Origin: Mytilus californianus
Lineage: Eukaryota > Mollusca > Bivalvia > Mytilida > Mytilidae
Assembly (NCBI RefSeq): GCF_021869535.1
Contig: NW_026262690.1
Location: 87,279,995-87,343,994 of the forward strand
DNA: 64,000 bases
Direction of reading: 5' to 3'
Shown: piece after piece, positions 21,691-33,801 of the stretch
How the letters are laid out: each line of letters begins with the position of its first letter
Position numbering within the stretch: position 1 is the stretch's first letter
Made by a program: the position numbers and the translations under genes
The notes under the pieces: generated by a model
The model's database searches: none
Seen by the model: only the letters and a program-made list of their open reading frames with translations
What the model was told of the DNA's origin: nothing

Positions 21691-22330
21691 ATGAGTAAAA
21701 GGATCATTCAAGGGCAATAACTTCTATAAGAGGTCAACTGACGATTTTTACAATGTTAAATTATTAGATGCTGGTGTCTAGTGCTGATCGTCTTTGCTTT
21801 AACAGTTTCTATCTTTTAACTATAGTTTCTGCAAAATCAAAAACATTTGGTTTAATTAAATCATCATTCAACTGCAATAACTTCTGTAAGGAGTCAACTG
21901 AAGATTTATGCCTTGTCAAGTTTTTTGTAGATCTTATCTTGCTGATCATTTTTGCCCTTTACATTTTCTGTCTATCTAATATAGTTTTCAAAAAAATTGG
22001 TAAAAATTTTAATTTTTAAAATCAATAACTCCTAAATGGATTTGTCTGACAGTTTTAATCAATATGTCATCTCTGAGAACATTTGACAGAAAGCTGTCAT
22101 TTTTGTCAAGCCTAGAACATTTATGTGAGACATAGCGATCCTAGATTCCATTGTCAGCGTCGTAAACATTTAGGTTCGGTCTGTGGTTAAAGTTTTTCAA
22201 GACCTAAATGACTTTGTCAAACCTTCATGGAATTTTATGAAACTTATTTATGACCAAAATACAGTATCCAGAGCAAAATTTTGAAAATATTTATTTTAAT
22301 TTTTCCATATTTTACTGATAAATGGACTTA
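21690..22330 (+). repeat. Dispersed tandem units plus F2-like relic
   Basis: Two to three imperfect units with GGGCAATAACTTCTATAAG / CTGCAATAACTTCTGTAAG and GTCAACTGA. At 22108-22190 TTTTTGTCAAGCC and GAGACATAGCGATCCTAGATTCC resemble the hairpin end of F2, in old degenerate form. Confidence 0.55.
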
Positions 22331-22332
22331 TA

Positions 22333-22460
22333 AAAATAAGAAGATATGGTATGATTGCCTATGAGATAACTCTCCACAAGAGACCAAATGACACAGAAAT
22401 TAACAACTATAGGTCACTGTGTGGCCTTCAACAATGAGCAAAGTCATACCGCATAGTCAG
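22333..22460 (+). repeat. AAGATGTGG-family fragment
   Basis: Contains AAGATATGGTATGATTGCC, CTCCACAAGAGACCAAATGA and GGCCTTCAACAATGAGC. Confidence 0.7.
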
Positions 22461-23202
22461 TTAGTTTTTTTTACAATTAACAAGCAGATACAGTTTGGGG
22501 TTAAAGTTTGTTACACATTTTTTCTGATAGATGGACTTAATTTTTTACAGTTAACATTTACAGATAGTCTGGGATTAAATTATTTTGACTTGATAAATTT
22601 GTAAACCTTCATAGATTGTTATGAAACTTGGACAGAAACTTATCTTCTAGACCAAGAAATATAGTAGCATCTATGACACTTTGCGATTTCAACTCCTCCG
22701 ACACCATTGGACAGAAAGCTCTCTTACTTTGTAGGTTTCTGTGCTATCATGTGTTGTTGACCATGTAATGCACTCATTTTGATATGACCATTGTTAATGG
22801 GAGAAATGGGACTTTTATCATATTTTGACTATAGTACCACAATGACACATTGTGACACACAATTTTATTTCTCATTTATACAGCAGCACAGAACATTTTG
22901 CTACAGATTAGCAATCTTGTTGTGTCTAACTCCAATGTATTTTGTTTACTTCCAGAATACTCTCAAAAGATATGATGTGAAACCGGTGTCAAATACTGCC
23001 CACAGCTGCTGATCTCTTGCATATCACATGACTTTGTGCAAAATATTCAACTGAGCATTGGCAGTTCTTTTTATATGTAATATATGTATTGGTAAAGCCA
23101 AAAATTTGAATGAAATCATTAGTTTCAGTGATTTGTGCATAATATTTTTAATTCATACAAAATCTTATGTATTTTTACATCTGATCTCATAAATTTGTTT
23201 AT

Positions 23203-23310
23203 AAGATAAGATAAGATAAGATATTTTATTTCCAATTATGGGCCCCAAAGGGCATAAACATTACAACATCAATAATTTTTCATAATACAATACAAACAAT
23301 GAGATAAAAA
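23203..23310 (-). mobile_element. LINE 3' tail with ATCTT microsatellite
   Basis: Read on the minus strand, GGGGCCCATAATTGGAAATA is followed by (ATCTT)n. Non-LTR elements often end in such simple repeats. No coding part remains. Confidence 0.5.
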
Positions 23311-23424
23311 AAAAAAAAGTTAAACGAGAACTATTTAAGTTCTTAAAGAATACGTAGATAAAGAATCTATAGTATGTTTTTTTTTTTAATACTAATGCAT
23401 TTTATTGCAAGTGTGGTTGATATA

Positions 23425-24535
23425 CTGCCTGTACGAACTGTGACGCCCGTATATGACACCGAAACCAGGCGTAAAAATCATACTTTATCCGGGCGTCATT
23501 GCAGTGTTTAAGGAATGCATGTCCAGGCGTCAACCAGGCGTAAACCAGGCGGAAACCAAGCGTAACTGAGGCGGAAACCAGGCGTAATATTTAAATGAGT
23601 ACGCCTGGTCCAGAGAAAACCAGGCGTAATATGCAAATGAGTACGCCTGGTCAATAAATAAACCAGGCGTAATATCCTTACATAATACTACACTTATTTC
23701 AAATCAGTGTGTTACCCTAGCTGTGTTCTTTTGTGTATTCAATACAAACTTCTGTACTGTTGCTTTAATTTCTCATTGTTTGACATAAAACTGGAAATAT
23801 TAACCATTGAAGAAGCTAATATAGAAATAAATACATTTTAGACAGACACTGCCACTGGCTCAAATAAGTTTAAAGTTTAAAAAAGAATTATGACAATTAA
23901 TTTTTCTTGAAATAAAACTTAAGCATTTTAATTAACTAAGTTTTTATAAATTAATGTCCTTTAAAATATAATGATAATACTGCAATTTAACTTCATGTAA
24001 AAGATTTTAATGTTATTATCCAAGGTTAAAGGTTTTGGGATTTCAAAATTACTGTTAGAACTTAAAACTTAATAACTTAGGTTATACTCACATAATTATT
24101 ATTTACCATGTTTTACTTTCCATTTTTTCACAATTTTTATTAATCAATTTGATTCCATATTTCCAATTTCAAATTCTTTCAAAAAGCACAAAACAAGCTA
24201 ATTATCCCTGAACATATGAAGCTGCCATAAGTCCAACTCTTGCAAACTAAAACCAAAGAGCCAAATTTTGAAAAAAATTCCCATGATCCTTTAAACAAAG
24301 CATTATGGGTATTATGACTTACGCCATACCAACAGTTTTACGCCCGTAAGAAAATTTACGCCTTGCTTATTTCAATTTACGCCAGGTTTACCACTTTTTT
24401 CTACGCCCGTAAGGACTAGAAATTTACGTTTCCTGCTCCCTTACGCCTGGATCTAGACACGTAAGTACCACTCACGCCTGGTTTACGCCTTATTTCCAGG
24501 CGTAATACGCCTTATAATTTCATACGGGAGATAAC
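23425..24535. mobile_element. Element with inverted clusters of CCAGGCGTAA motifs
   Basis: Left cluster (23440-23680) contains many CCAGGCGTAA / ACGCCTGG motifs. Right cluster (24320-24530) contains TTACGCC and ACGCCTGG motifs in the opposite overall orientation. The AT-rich core between them has no coding sequence. Outer edges include GTGACGCCCGTATATG and CATACGGGAG. The layout suggests a non-autonomous DNA transposon with subterminal repeats; exact ends are not fixed. Confidence 0.65.
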
Positions 24536-25617
24536 AAACAAGCAGCCCAAAAAGAAAAAAAGAAAAATAGATATCCACATATGTATAGTACACAAAAAGT
24601 TGGATCAATTAAATATATAATAATTAGCCAAAAAGAAAGTAGAAATTAAGCATGTCCATGACTCATCCTGTGTCAGCAGCAATTAGGAAAGCATTATGGT
24701 TTCCCAAAGGCAGCTGACACCAGGGGGCGATACCTTATGGGCCATAGGCATGTAAAATGTGTGTAAATGTCTCTTTCCTACCTGTATCAAAAGCAAACAA
24801 GGAAGCATCATAGGTAACTTGAATGCAGTTGATACCAGGGGATATATTATGATAGAGTTTTTGTTTGACTAGTTAGCCTGACAACTGACACAACATAGTC
24901 ATACATCTTTTATAAATGACTTTTTTTTTAAAGTGCAAAGGTTGTGAGTTTATATTAAAATGCAATATGCAATTGTGTATGCAAACTATGTTAAAATATA
25001 AAACATTACAATTAATTTACAATATAAAAGTAATATTACAATTTTAATTGACAAGTAATTTCTGTAGATATTTGAGTAGATAGATGATACTGAAAACTTT
25101 AGCAGATTAAATTAAATTGGAAACTGTTGCAGGTTTTACTCATTAGATAACCAATGATAATGAAGCTCATTGTTAGCATGCTATGGAGTGCATAGTGGAT
25201 AAAAATGTCACACTGTAAATGAGTAAAGCTTATAGGATAATTTAGATATTGAAATGGTATTTAATACCATTGCTCAATCATTTTTACCAATGCTCAACCA
25301 TTTTGTATGGAAGGTGTAATAGGATCCCAGTTACAGGATATCAATCCAGTATCAACGAAATAATTCCTATATAAATCTACCATCTTTTAAATAAGATATA
25401 GGTATAAGATGAAAATTATGTAAAGATGCTTAAATTTGTAGTATATTCACAGGGTTTTCATTAAACTTTCAACTTCTGTTAAATTTTAAGTGATTCTGAA
25501 ATGTATAGGGTGGATGATTGTCTAAGTAAATGGTCCTAATTTTATTTTCAATTTTAACCAGGAAGTTAATAAAGTTAATGAAATGGCAGTATAAATACTC
25601 AAAACAGTATTACTCTC
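24536..25617. other. Intergenic, little recognised
   Basis: Two loosely similar segments near 24650-24740 and 24775-24850 (AGCAGCAATTAGGAAAGCATTATGG versus AAGCAAACAAGGAAGCATCATAGG). Otherwise AT-rich without genes. Confidence 0.4.
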
Positions 25618-25866
25618 TTAAGGTGGTACCCAACACCTTGACTAATATTAATTTGGCTCATTTAATTTTCATAAAATTTTGACAAAATGTTTACTTTGAC
25701 CCTTTGACAAAAATATAAAAATTTCAAAAAATTTCAACCAAAAATTTTTGAAAACACTAATTTTGATCATTGAGAAGCTTAATATTTCCTTAACAATACA
25801 ACGTGATAAAAACGTCTAGCTGATTTTTACAGAGTTATCTCCCTGTAGTGTTAGGTACCACCTTAA
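25618..25866. mobile_element. TTAA-flanked MITE
   Basis: TTAA at both ends, then GGTGGTACCCAACAC on the left and GTGTTAGGTACCACC on the right as near-perfect terminal inverted repeats. The 241-bp interior is non-coding. A TTAA target is typical of the piggyBac superfamily. Confidence 0.85.
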
Positions 25867-26075
25867 ATGCCAGTCATGACCCTTCAAGACTTCTCCAAGA
25901 AACCATGAAGGGGGCTACTAGTATGAGAAAGTAATTGAAATTTTGCAGTCTAATATAATAGGGAATAAAAAATCTGCCCATCAATTATGATAAAATTGCA
26001 TTGAAGTAATAGGGGAAATAATTGGGTTCCCGTTCCAGATTTAAATGTAAATTCATTAGATGCCTTATTGTTTTT

Positions 26076-26555
26076 ATACAACCGCAAAATATTTGCCATC
26101 GTATAATGTTATGACGTTGTCGGAGTCATCCAGACAATAACTTTAGTATAAGTAAATGGATCTCTATGAAATTGTACCACAAGGTTCCATACCAAAAGAG
26201 GAAGGTTGGGATTGATTTTGGGTGTTATGGCCCTAACCATTTAGGAAAAAGGGGCCAAAAACAATACTTTTATTAATACTATGTATAAATTGCTTATTTC
26301 TTGACCAATTTCAATGGGGTTTAGTTCAAAGTCTTGAATTCTTAGAGGTTTTTTAGTATGCTTAATCTAACCATGTATTTAGATTTTGGATATTGGGCCC
26401 CTGTTTTTAAATTGGTCCACGTTGAGGTCAAGAGGGTCCAAAATAAACTTTGTTTTATTTCATCAAAAATTGAATTATTCGGTTCTTTGATATGCCTCAT
26501 CTAACTGTGTAGTTAGATTTTTAATTTTAGGGGTCTGTTTTCAATTTAGTCCACA
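26076..26555 (+). mobile_element. F1 element, 5' end and first units, composite copy
   Basis: Starts with a degraded hairpin (ATACAACCGC ... CATCGTAT), one C-type unit, then A-type units to 26555, where a TTAA element interrupts. The array resumes at 28720 and the 3' module ends near 30093. Confidence 0.7.
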
Positions 26556-28719
26556 TTAAGGGCATACGATACAGTTTTGATCCCACAGTGAATTTTTTTT
26601 ATGAAAGTTTGCATACAAGCTATTTTTTACCTAGTCAATTCAAATATGTAATAAAAAATAGACCTTCATGTGCTACTTTTAGAGATAAATGGGATAAAAA
26701 TTTTAGACATTTACTGGAAATTTCGGTTTCTTGCATGACATTTCTATCCTTTGGAAAGACACAGGGGCGATTCCATGATATTTGAAAGAGGGGGCGTAGA
26801 ATACAATTTTTTTGGACCTTTTTTTGGCTAAAAAACATAAAATAATTGTGAAATGCACTAATATAACGGTTCTTTGACTTGGTGCATGTATATTTTATAG
26901 TTAAAGTGTCAGGGTTTGATATTTTTTATGCCAAATTCTCTCCACTAATTGTCTATGGTATATTAAAATGATTGGATGGATCTTAACAGCAGTAGACCAA
27001 TAACGAGAAATTCCAAATTCTAGGGTATAGGGCGTTACTTTACATTTCAATAGTCCTAGGCCAGGATTTTATGAACAGGAGGCGAAATTCCGGTTGCCCT
27101 GGTATAGGGTCCATGGGGAAGGTCAGAAGCTCCTGGATTTCAACAATTTAGCATCAAATTATGAAGTATTATAACAGACTCCATGATAGACAAATTGGTG
27201 AAAATAGTCTGCCTTCGGATCATTCAAATTATGTATTGATTAACATGTGGATATCAAATCTTTGGAAGAAGTTATAAATTCAGTTAAAAGGTTATATGAA
27301 ATGGGCATGAAAAATGGAAAATAAATCTTTAACGATAGCTTTTTCTGAACTTTTGATATATATATATACCCGTTTTGTTAAAATATACCTTTTCACTGTT
27401 TTGGTCTTTTGGAAAATGTTGTTTGTGCTGTATTTAGGCCCTTTTACCAAGAAATTTGTTTTGCATGCACACGTATAAAAATTGCAATCATAGGTTTGAA
27501 CGTTGTTTTCAATTTAGTAGATATAAAAAGATGTGGTATGAGTGCCAATGAGACAACTCTCCATCCAAGTCACAATTTATAAAAGTAAACCATTATAGGT
27601 CAAAGTACGGTCTTCAACACGGAGCCTTGGCTCACACCGAACAGCAAGCTATAAAGGGCCCCAAAAATTACTAGTGTTAAACCATTCAAACGGGAAAACC
27701 AACGGTCTAATCTATATAAGAAACACTTATGAACCACATCAACAAACGACAACTACTAAACATCAGATTCCTGACTTAGGACAGGTGCAAACAGTTGCAG
27801 CGGGTTTAAACGTTTTAATGGTACCAAACATTCACCCTTATCTGAAACAATAGTGTAACATTGTATTTATAATACCCCGTTCTAGATAGTCAAATCTGAC
27901 CCCTTCCAATGCAAGGCGAAAAAAACATAACCCCATTTCAGACAATTAGCTGAAAATGCAACCCCGTTTGTCGGAACAAACCCGGTATCATATATATAGC
28001 GAGTATCCCCCGGGTAGATGTAGAATGGCCATTGGGGAAGTGTCACACAAAACAACCATTTCATGTATAGATTTACTTACCGCTTTGGTTGTTTAAAAAA
28101 GGTGTCCAAGTCACCCATCGGATGGGGGAATCAGTATAAAAGAAATCAGAGTATGTGTTTAATTAATGAATATGATAAATTGCCATATTCAATACAATAT
28201 AAGCAGATAACGATAGTTTTTTTTTTTTTTTTTTTTTGGAAAAGGGGGGGCGTACGCCCATTACGCCCTTACCTGGACCCGCCCCTGAGACATGCCTAAC
28301 TTTTTTGTGTTAAAAGATAAATGGAAGCGGACTTTTGTAGAAACATCTGTGATATCTTCTCTAAATAAATGTGCTTTGAATTTGTATAACACTTCTTTGG
28401 AAATAATTCATCTTTAACACATTTTCATGATTTTAGTAAAAAAAATGGCATTTTTTGTTGTATATTATTCTAATTTGAAAAAATTCATCGGTGATTTGTT
28501 TATAAAAATTGGCACAAGTAATCTTCATACATAATCAAGCCAAATGTTATTTTTCAAAAGAGGGGTCCATGAACTCATCTTCAAGATAAATCAGTCTGAA
28601 TGATGAAAATCAGTCCAAAAATGCATCTTTTCCCAATATGTCACAGTTTGAAGTCGTGAAAAATAATATTTTACGTTAGCGACGTCATTACCTCCACTGT
28701 AACTATCGTATGCCCTTAA
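26556..28719. mobile_element. 2.16-kb TTAA element inserted in the A array
   Basis: TTAA lies at 26556-26559 and 28716-28719. The inner ends are GGGCATACGATA and its complement TATCGTATGCCC. Removing the element and one TTAA restores the canonical A-array sequence CATTAAGGTCCAAAGG. No transposase was recognised, so it looks like a non-autonomous piggyBac-type element, with an AAGATGTGG-family repeat nested at 27522-27870. Confidence 0.85.
27522..27870 (+). repeat. AAGATGTGG-family repeat, long copy
   Basis: From ATAAAAAGATGTGGTATGAG through CTTCAACACGGAGCCTTGG to ATTCACCCTTATCTGAAAC. Closely matches 9668-9930 and 44617-44990. Confidence 0.85.
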
Positions 28720-29297
28720 GGTCCAAAGGGTCCAAAATTAAACTTTGATTGATTTCAACAAAAATTTAATTCTTGGGGTTCTTTGATATACTGAATCTAA
28801 CAGTGTATTTAGATTTTTGATTTTGGGCCTGGTTTTCAAATTTGTACACATTAAGATCCAAAGTGTCCAAATTAAACTTAGTTTGATTTTAGTAAAAAAA
28901 AACTTTGAGGGGTTCTTTGATATACTGAATCTAACCGTGTATTTAGATTTTTGATTTTGGGCCCAGTTTTCAAGTTGGTCCAAAATGGGGTCCAAAATTA
29001 AACTTTATTTTATTTCAACTAAAATTTAATATATGGGGTTCTTTGATATGCTGAATCTAACAGTGTATTTAGATTTTGGATTTTGGACCCTGTTATCAAA
29101 TTGGTCCATATTGAGGTCCAAAGGGTCCAAAATTTAACTTTGTTTGATTAATTCATCAAAAATTGAATTCTTGGGGTTCTTTGATATGCCGAATCTAACC
29201 ATGTATTTAGATTTTGGATATTGGACCATAATAGATAAATGTCCAATTTCAAATCTTTTAAGTTCTTAGACCACATTCATTCTGTGTCAGAAACCTT
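28720..29297 (+). repeat. A-type array and start of 3' module
   Basis: About four A units after the TTAA element, then the 3' module up to TGTGTCAGAAACCT, where a 0.65-kb insertion splits it. Confidence 0.8.
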
Positions 29298-29946
29298 CAT
29301 CCACTTCTTCCATTACTAGGCCACCATCAATAAACTGATTATTTTGCCACTTTTGGATGCGCATGTAAATATTTTATAGAAAAATAATGTGAAGATTTGT
29401 GCTATACATTCTATACACAGTGAAGTTAAAAACATCTTGGACGACGGTCTAGATCATCTCATGTAGGTGAGGGAGCTACCATTTGATTTTTATGGGGGGG
29501 CTAGGATGAAATTTGAAAAAAATAGGCAGGACAGGAGTTTTGAGTAAAAAAAAAGGCAGGATGAGACACTTTGCAAAAAAAAAAGGTAGGATGACAATTT
29601 ATGTAAAAAAAAGTCAGGATAAACTAAAAAAAAAAAAAAAGGCAGGACCGAATAGAGTGAAAAATAAAAAGGCATGACAGAGATTACAACTAAAAAAAAT
29701 GCAGGACAACATTTTTCATCCTAGCCCCCCATAAAAATCAAATGGCAGCTCCCTTAGTCTTGAAACATTCAAGACTACCTGCACTGGTGGTGATAAATGG
29801 TAATGCGTTCCAGTTCCTTTATAATTTTTCTTGGATAGAACGATTCTTTCCTCAATTCTGTTCTATGCCATGGTACTTGGAAACTGTTGATGTTTTAATT
29901 TACCGGATAGTCTGTCTGGTGGATTGATAGTGTTATCTGTATTAAC
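29298..29946. mobile_element. Insertion containing a GGCAGGA-repeat MITE
   Basis: The F1 3' module is split between AACCT (29293-29297) and AACCT (about 29953). Inside, 29469-29756 has long inverted ends (GGGAGCTACCATTTGATTTT / complement GGCAGCTCCC) and a core of repeated GGCAGGA with A-runs. Confidence 0.7.
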
Positions 29947-30093
29947 ACTGCTTAACCTATACTGTGTCAAGTATTTAATCACAATCCAAATTCAGATGTA
30001 TCAAGCTAGAATGTTGTGTCCATACTTGCCCCAACTGTTCAAGATTTGATCTCTGCAGTCGTATCAAGCTGCGCCCAGCGGAGCATTTTATTT
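29947..30093 (+). mobile_element. F1 3' module, distal part
   Basis: TACTGTGTCAAGTATTTAATC through GATCTCTGCAGTCG to GCATTTTATTTG. It completes the element that begins at 26076. Confidence 0.75.
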
Positions 30094-31690
30094 GTACTAT
30101 TGAGAAATATTTTTATACTATACTTGCTGACCCACTTATAACAGCCTTAACAATCCACTTTAATTTATAAATGCAAGTGGAAAGTGGGTGATTGCTTTAG
30201 TCTAACATATATGGTGCCAAATAAGAGAGTTGAAACTATGCAATAGCTGGTATTTTATTTAATAGGTTGAACATATTGTTATGCAATTGATTTCTTAATA
30301 TACTTACAACAGTTTGTTGTTTTTACATGATTATTTTTTTTAAGGAATGTTTTTCCTAATTTACAATCAGCATCATCAATTGTTGACAGTTTTCATGAAT
30401 TGAATCATGTTTATTTAGCTTTATATAAAATATGTACCAAGTATATTTTTTCTTGTCAACAGTATTTTTGTAAGTGCACTTAAACTGTAAATAGATATTA
30501 GCAATTAAAGGATAGGTTGTGATGAGTGCCTTAGTTGTCAAAAAAATTGCACTGGAATTTGAAGTTTTAATTTATGATATACACTTATATATGTCTCTTA
30601 ATGTTGAGGTAATACATAAAATAAACAACAACTATAAATAAATGTAATTGTGACATCATGGAAAAGTTTCTTCTGCCATTTTCATGGACAAATATCAATT
30701 TTATGGAGATTATGTGGCACTGCACCTTCTGTCATGGTGCATAGGTTTAGTTTGATTTCTATAGTTTACATTTTGAATCATTGTCATTCTAATCTCAACA
30801 TTTGAATGTTACTATCAAAATAAGATACAGGCTAGACATGTCCCTGTGTCAACAGTTTATTTATGGTTGTTGCAATGATAACCTCTGTTATATTTTTGAA
30901 TAGATTGATTCTTTATAAATATTTAATTTATTGTTATATCATTTTATTGAAAGCATTGGGTCAGTATATTGTTTTTAATGTTTTTACCATATGGTTGTCT
31001 TTTAGCTGTATTATAAGAATCAAATCAGAATTTTTATATATACAGTTATACAACAGTTTTTGTCATCAGACTGTATCTAATTTATTCTTTATACAAGAAT
31101 TGATTTAAAAGTGGAAAAATTTGTAATAAGGAAATTTGATAATAATATTTTTTTTCCATATTCACTTGACTTAGGAGGGTCAGTAAAGCATGTAGAGCTA
31201 AGAGGTTAGTTAGTTTTATATTTACTTCTATATTAGTCAATTGATGACCCTTAGCTATGCGTGCAAGGCTAACCTTACTTAATTGGATTTTTAAGAGAGA
31301 CTAAATTTATTTTCTTTTGTTAACTTTGTTCCAGTTTTTATCAATTCCCTGTTTGTACATTCCAGTGTAGTAATTGAGTGACAATTTAAGTATCTGAGAT
31401 CAAATCTCTATATCAATATGTCCGTCCTTAAAGGTTTCTCCTTTTAAAAGTCCCTGGGTATTTGCTTATCAAAGTAAAGCTAAAGCAACACATTATTTCA
31501 TTGCTTTATGAGAAGATTTTTTTTCAAGACTTAATCTTTATTTGCAAAAAAGTATAAAAAAAAACAAAAAAAATCCAAGACAATTCCAAAAGAGGATCCA
31601 GAAATTTTCACAAGGGGGCCCACTGACTGCCTAAGAGGGGGCCTGCTCGAGTCATGCCTCGGTGATTCCCTATATAATCAACCAAATTTT
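30094..31690. other. Intergenic, no gene seen
   Basis: AT-rich with scattered homopolymers. Plus-strand frame 30863-31108 is hydrophobic by base composition and lacks context. Confidence 0.5.
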
Positions 31691-31698
31691 TCCCACAA

Positions 31699-31797
31699 AT
31701 ATTATCGTTTATATATCCAGAGGCAGATTTAGGGGCCCTGCACCCTGACCCCCCCCCCTAAATCCACCTCTGCATATATAAATGATAATATTTTCAT
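31699..31797. repeat. Short fold-back, GGCAGATTTAGGGG type
   Basis: AATATTATCGTTTATATAT ... GAGGCAGATTTAGGGG is mirrored by CCCCTAAATCCACCTCTGCATATATAAATGATAATATT, with a C-rich loop. Confidence 0.8.
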
Positions 31798-31799
31798 CA

Positions 31800-32630
31800 A
31801 CCATCTTTTCTTTCACTAATTTCAATTACCAACTGATCAAATTTCACAGAAAATGTTGACATAACAGTGTATTGTCATCAAATTTATAATGTCATTCCAT
31901 AATGGATTGTTTCAAATTGATTTCAATGAATTAAAGTTAGTAACTGTTTGAATTTATATTCATAAAGAAATATAACAGAAGACACCTGCAAGAATAGTTT
32001 AGAAGCCTTCAAGAAATTCAATATGGGTTCCAGATTCTACAATTATAAACAAAAATCAGATATAGTACATAAAAAGAATTAATTTAAAATACAAGTTAAG
32101 AAAGTATATAACATATTTAATATGTATCACACTACACAACTGTTTGGTATTTTGTAGTTTCACTTGCTCATAATTACTCTGTTATAGATTAGTATGTGAA
32201 ATATGAAATATGAGATGAATTTTCATCAAGTACATTTGTTTTGTTTGTTCTTTTTAATGTATACTCAGCTCAATTTTGTTTTTATTTAGATATATTGTAG
32301 AGTAAAACTTTTAAATAGTTTTAGTCAAGTTTAAATTATTAAAGAATGTTGCAGTCAGGCATTGTGTCAAACTATTGTTATGTTTTAGTCATATATTGAA
32401 AGATTTACAAGTTTTCCATGTGTAAAAATAATAGATATTCGATTCAAATACTTGGGTTCCAACTTTTTCAGTTTTTACAAAATTAAGAAACAAATTGATT
32501 CTTAATGCAAGTTTTTAAGTGAATACTATAGAAAATTAATTTCAAAATTCATAATTAAATTCCTTAATAGTTATAGAGAAGAATAGTGGCTCATGAAAAT
32601 CCCTCCATAAATTTTAAAATATTTATTGTT
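31800..32630. other. Intergenic, nothing recognised
   Basis: AT-rich, without repeats or coding signals that I can support. Confidence 0.45.
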
Positions 32631-32636
32631 AATGAT

Positions 32637-32823
32637 GAGGGGCCTGATGGGGGGTCTCATCACGATTCACGAGTTGATTTTTTTGTCAATCATGATTCAC
32701 AGAAAATAAATTTCCATGATCACAGATCACGAAAATATAAAAAAAAAAAATCCGTAGAAAAACGGATCACGATAGCGAAAATGCGCCGATCACGAAGAAC
32801 GAAAATAACCCATCAGGCCCCTC
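32637..32823. mobile_element. 187-bp MITE with GAGGGGCCTGATGGG ends
   Basis: 15-bp inverted ends GAGGGGCCTGATGGG / CCCATCAGGCCCCTC, flanked by AATGAT on both sides. The interior repeats GATCACGA and GATTCACGA. An open frame across it is an accident of composition. Confidence 0.85.
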
Positions 32824-33615
32824 AATGATGAGGATTCACCCACATACACACAACAGATCCATCATAATATTGTAATCGCAATATAAATATTTATAAAATT
32901 AATGTCTAATTATCCACCTGTATGTTCATTGTTCTTTATTGAATGTTTTTATGTCTTATTGATATCATCCAATACTTAAAGGGTATTTTTTGCTGAATAT
33001 AATTTTACTCATTGAAGGCTTGTATTACCCTTTAAATGTATTAAATCCTACATATATCTGCACATTTTTGTTTCTCTGTCAGTTATTTTCAATATGTTTT
33101 TTTTACCACTTCAGGAGAGTATTCAGGCAGGGGCACCCTCAGAAATCTGGAAAAAAATATAAATTTTAACAGAGGACACATTAAATTTATTAGGGTCATG
33201 CAATCAAATCTAGATCTGTGTCATAACTTATGTAAAAATCTTTATTAAAAATACTTTTAAGTCATAAACAGTTCCTATTACTTTTTATTTACCTAGGGGA
33301 ATGTTGAACATCCTACACAGCAACAATGCACTTAGTCTCATAGTAATATAACTTTTAAAAAACTAGCAAAGGAAGAATGTTTTTGTCAATCACACGTGAC
33401 AATGAGATTATATCAATTAAAAAAAAAGAGGAAACTTTCAGATCCTGTGAAGATGGCTGATCCTAGAACTTAATATATATTTATATAAGAAATAAAGACA
33501 TGTTACTTAATTTTCTTGCAATTAAGACTTATAAGAGGAAAGATATGTTTTAATAAATCATTTGATCAGGTTAACAGATTTTCCTTGCTCAAGAATATAT
33601 TATTTGCCATGATAA

Positions 33616-33801
33616 GGGCTATTCCATTAGAATGTGAGAGGGTAGGAAGGGAAGTTTAATTATTGAATGTGGGTCATGGGTCTTTTTTTCAGTATGCATC
33701 TATTACCATTATGCAAAATTATCTAAAAAATGGTTCTTAGTTGTAGGGATATTTTGAAAGTCCCTTCCTACCCTCCCACATACATTTTAATGGAATAGCC
33801 C
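33616..33801. mobile_element. 186-bp MITE flanked by TAA
   Basis: Ends GGGCTATTCCATTA / TAATGGAATAGCCC are extended by GGGTAGGAAGGGA / TCCCTTCCTACCC. TAA is present on both flanks, consistent with a PIF/Harbinger-like TWA target. Confidence 0.85.

Noticed and set aside
22791-23012. Possible small protein, 73 codons
   Set aside because: No motif, splice context or repeat-independent support; compatible with chance in AT-rich DNA.
32586-32828. Plus-strand basic 80-codon frame
   Set aside because: It spans a MITE from end to end, including both inverted ends. The sequence is repeated GATCACGA motifs.
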